Shown here piece after piece: positions 30,245 to 31,867 of a stretch of DNA of 31,867 nucleotides. Positions within the stretch are counted from its first letter, which is position 1; each line of letters opens with the position of its first letter. The stretch lies in the NCBI GenBank assembly GCA_034408745.1, contig JAWXCM010000174.1, forward strand, positions 1 to 31,867, in the 5' to 3' direction. A program made the position numbers and the translations under genes. A model generated the notes under the pieces. It was not told where the DNA came from and searched no databases. It worked only from the letters and a program-made list of their open reading frames with translations. Origin of the DNA: JAWXCM01 sp034408745. Lineage in GTDB: Bacteria; Acidobacteriota; Terriglobia; Bryobacterales; Bryobacteraceae.

Positions 30245-30546
30245 TCCGCGACATCCTCCGAAGCCACAGCGGGCCGGCTGGAACCGCGCCCCCGCCAGTC
30301 ACCTCGATACGCGAGCCTGAAACCGAGACCCCCTTCACCAGATGCCCAGGAATCCCCGTAATCGACGACGTCACAGACGCATCCACCCGCCACAATATTG
30401 CCGATCGTCACGTCTTCAATCCGGCCAGGAGCCTTGCGCGCCCCGACACGCACGAACACCGGCGTGCGCACATGCCGCATCGTCCGTTTCGTCGACCCGC
30501 GCGAGCCCGCCCAGCCACCAGCGCTTCTCCAGACCAGCCCCGGCAA
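30245..30546 (-). pseudogene. GH28-like (polygalacturonase family) C-terminal fragment, frameshifted
   Basis: The minus strand reads MRHVRTPVFVRVGARKAPGR then IEDVTIGNIVA in one frame and DASVTSSITGIPGHLVKGVS then VSGSRIEVTGGG in the next, joined by one extra G near 30400. PVFVRxG, the IxNVTIxN rungs and SSITGIPGH are typical of the right-handed beta-helix end of GH28-type proteins. The catalytic core is missing upstream and the C-terminus is missing too (the homology ends at about 30245, near the DinB stop). It is a relic. Confidence 0.6.
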
Positions 30547-30934
30547 TAGTCCCGTTACCCAGCCACAGCGCGACGCCGGACTGAATAGCCCGCCGGTGCA
30601 CCAAACCTGGTGATGTAATGCGCAGGGTCACCTGGTAGATTACCGATCAATCCAGACGCAGGCCCGGCGCGCATCGTCGCACAAGCCCAGAACCGAAAAT
30701 CCGCCCATTGCTCGTGGCAGGCCAGCCAGTCAGAGTGGCCGCACCCGTTTCCAAATTAATCAGAGTCGCTTCGTTATTGATCGTCGGCGGCTCAGAAGTA
30801 CCCCGGCCGCATCGCTGAACGTCCGGGCGTAAAGGCCACGAACCTAACCCTGCGGGACGAGACAGGCGTCTGCCGCCGGACAAATATTGTTCTCCACAAT
30901 TATATTGTTGCCCAAACAAGAGAACAAAAGGCAA
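30547..30934 (-). pseudogene. protein-coding debris, family not recognised
   Basis: A minus-strand frame contains GTSEPPTINNEATLINLETG then AATLTGWPATSNGRIFGSGL, which is protein-like; shifting frame upstream adds RTFSDAAG. No start, complete domain or family can be assigned. At 30881-30935 the DNA is locally AT-rich and holds an inverted repeat TTGTTCTC / GAGAACAA (30887-30894 and 30920-30927). From 30935 to 31037 nothing is recognised. Confidence 0.3.
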
Positions 30935-31038
30935 TCAGCCCGCCAACAAGCCGAATCACACCTGTAGTCTACTCACCTCCCGGCATGACAGCGAAGACTT
31001 TGCAAACCAGCGCCCGCTTGTTCCCGGAACGCGCAAAG

Positions 31039-31080
31039 GGGGGCAGGCGCCCACGCCTGCGGCGGACGCCTACGTCCGCC
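31039..31080 (+). repeat. double-hairpin repeat, copy 3
   Basis: GCAGGCG-CCCA-CGCCTGC (7 bp, perfect) is followed directly by GGCGGACG-CCTA-CGTCCGCC (8 bp, perfect) after a G run. Stem bases differ from copies 1 and 2 with matching changes on both arms. It lies in the gene-poor stretch 30935-31409; from 31081 to 31345 I see no gene, only a 7-bp hairpin at 31183-31200. Confidence 0.85.
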
Positions 31081-31345
31081 TTCCTCGCCAGCGGTTCGTA
31101 AGCACCACTGTTTGTTCCTGCTCGAGTAACTCCCCACCTCTATGCGACATGCAACGACCGATCAGAGTTTCATTGTTCAGGGTGGCCCGCCGCCGGGCCA
31201 TGAGTGGTTAATCAGCGGCCAAATTCTTCCTTCCCCAGACCTGCGAAACCTGACGCCTCCCAAAAACCCATTCCAAGAATCTTCACCAACAGAACCAACA
31301 ACTTACCCCCAAACCAGCTCGACCCCGTGATACACTTTTCCACGT

Positions 31346-31380
31346 AAGGGCGCCCTCCCTCCGGAGCGGCGCCCTTTTTA
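31346..31380 (+). terminator. rho-independent terminator or leader attenuator
   Basis: AAGGGCGCC (31346-31354) pairs with GGCGCCCTT (31368-31376), 9 bp, followed by TTTTTA. It lies 30 bases before the ribosome site of the gene at 31410 with no intact gene upstream, so it may end a short leader or non-coding transcript rather than a coding operon. Confidence 0.7.
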
Positions 31381-31409
31381 TTTCCCGACCCGGAAAAAGG
31401 AGGCCCACA

Positions 31410-31867
31410 GTGGCCATTTCGCAAAAACAAATCGAAGCAAACCGCCGCAACGCCAGCAAAAGCACCGGCCCCAAAACCGACGAAGGCAAAGAAGCCAGCC
31501 GAGCCAACGCCACAACCCACGGCCTCACCGCCTCCACCGCAACCATCTACCTCCCCATCCGCCACGAAAACCCCCAGGACTTCCAGGACCTCCGAGCCGC
31601 ACTCATCAACGACATCCAGCCCGCCAACACCCGCGAAATGCTCTGCATAGAAATGATGGCCGCCGCGTACAAGCGCATCCAGCGCTCCGAAGCCATGGAA
31701 ACCGCCTTCCTCGACGGTGGTATGGAAGCCATGCAACACCGCGCCGGCCTGCCTCTCGAGCCCGCCGGAGACGCCGACCGCCTCGGCTGCGCCATCGTCA
31801 TGGGCAAAAAAGAATTTAAACTGACATGGCAAAATCTCGACCGCTACCGCCGCAGCGCATGGCTCGA
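31410..31867 (+). CDS. conserved hypothetical protein (KSTGPKT type), 3' end outside the window
   Basis: GTG 31410 has AAGGAGG at seven bases. The product begins VAISQKQIEANRRNASKSTG then PKTDEGKEASRANATTHGLT, a well-known N-terminal signature (ANRRNAxKSTGPxTxEGKxxSxxNAxxHGLT) of uncharacterised proteins common in Acidobacteriota and Planctomycetota. It continues with REMLCIEMMAAAYKRIQRSE and runs open to the last base. The basic opening suggests nucleic-acid binding, but no function is established. Codon use is strongly C-ending, like the last genes of the window. Confidence 0.8.
   Translation, partial: MAISQKQIEANRRNASKSTGPKTDEGKEASRANATTHGLTASTATIYLPIRHENPQDFQDLRAALINDIQPANTREMLCIEMMAAAYKRIQRSEAMETAFLDGGMEAMQHRAGLPLEPAGDADRLGCAIVMGKKEFKLTWQNLDRYRRSAWL

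Noticed and set aside
31142..31330. 62-codon frame before the terminator at 31346
   Set aside because: Pro/Ser/Thr-rich translation with no start signal or family; the region looks non-coding.

Overview
The window is GC-rich chromosomal DNA that reads like a soil Acidobacteriota of the Solibacter/Bryobacterales kind. This is an inference from gene style: a PDZ/GAF/PAS histidine kinase paired with an NtrC-type regulator, a GRPP-repeat small protein, a KSTGPKT-type hypothetical protein, and a MacA-like adaptor with separate ATPases. No rRNA, tRNA or CRISPR array was seen.

Layout. 1-1930 is gene debris and small accessory genes: a reverse-transcriptase fragment, a 142-bp duplicated piece of a DGC-family gene, a DUF433 antitoxin-like gene with a broken DUF5615-like partner, an IS66 Orf2 relic, DUF2277 and the intact DGC-family gene. 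2039-4042 is a membrane/spermidine-synthase fusion. 4039-9314 (minus) is a tightly packed envelope block: HU, M50 protease, two glycosyltransferases, prepilin peptidase, UppS, CdsA. 9386-10943 carries a flavin reductase, a CheY-like regulator, a GRPP-repeat protein and a terminator. 10959-12017 (minus) is a secreted redoxin/DsbD-alpha fusion whose first active-site Cys codon is TGA, followed by a SECIS-like hairpin; it is best read as a selenoprotein. 12197-16780 has a NarL-type regulator, soluble transhydrogenase, a HEPN-like pair and a Tat-exported dipeptide epimerase. 16850-21254 has a zinc-ribbon membrane protein, an ABHD18-like hydrolase, a membrane MutS-like ATPase and a Nudix hydrolase. 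21431-25857 is a histidine kinase plus sigma-54 regulator operon. 25942-29527 (minus) is an export-type cluster: adaptor, two ABC ATPases, a possible small membrane protein and a DUF4097-like adhesin, with no permease. 29694-30227 is a DinB protein; 30228-31409 is debris with remnants of a GH28-like gene; a partial conserved hypothetical gene runs off the end.

Two themes stand out. One is the Sec-containing thiol redox protein, divergent from a two-component regulator across a spacer full of inverted repeats. The other is a dispersed double-hairpin repeat (three copies, all in the same orientation) whose stems differ between copies but keep pairing, while the CCCA loops are conserved. Several otherwise well conserved genes carry a single-base frameshift. 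That pattern suggests assembly or sequencing indels at least as much as real pseudogenes, and it limits how the broken genes should be read.
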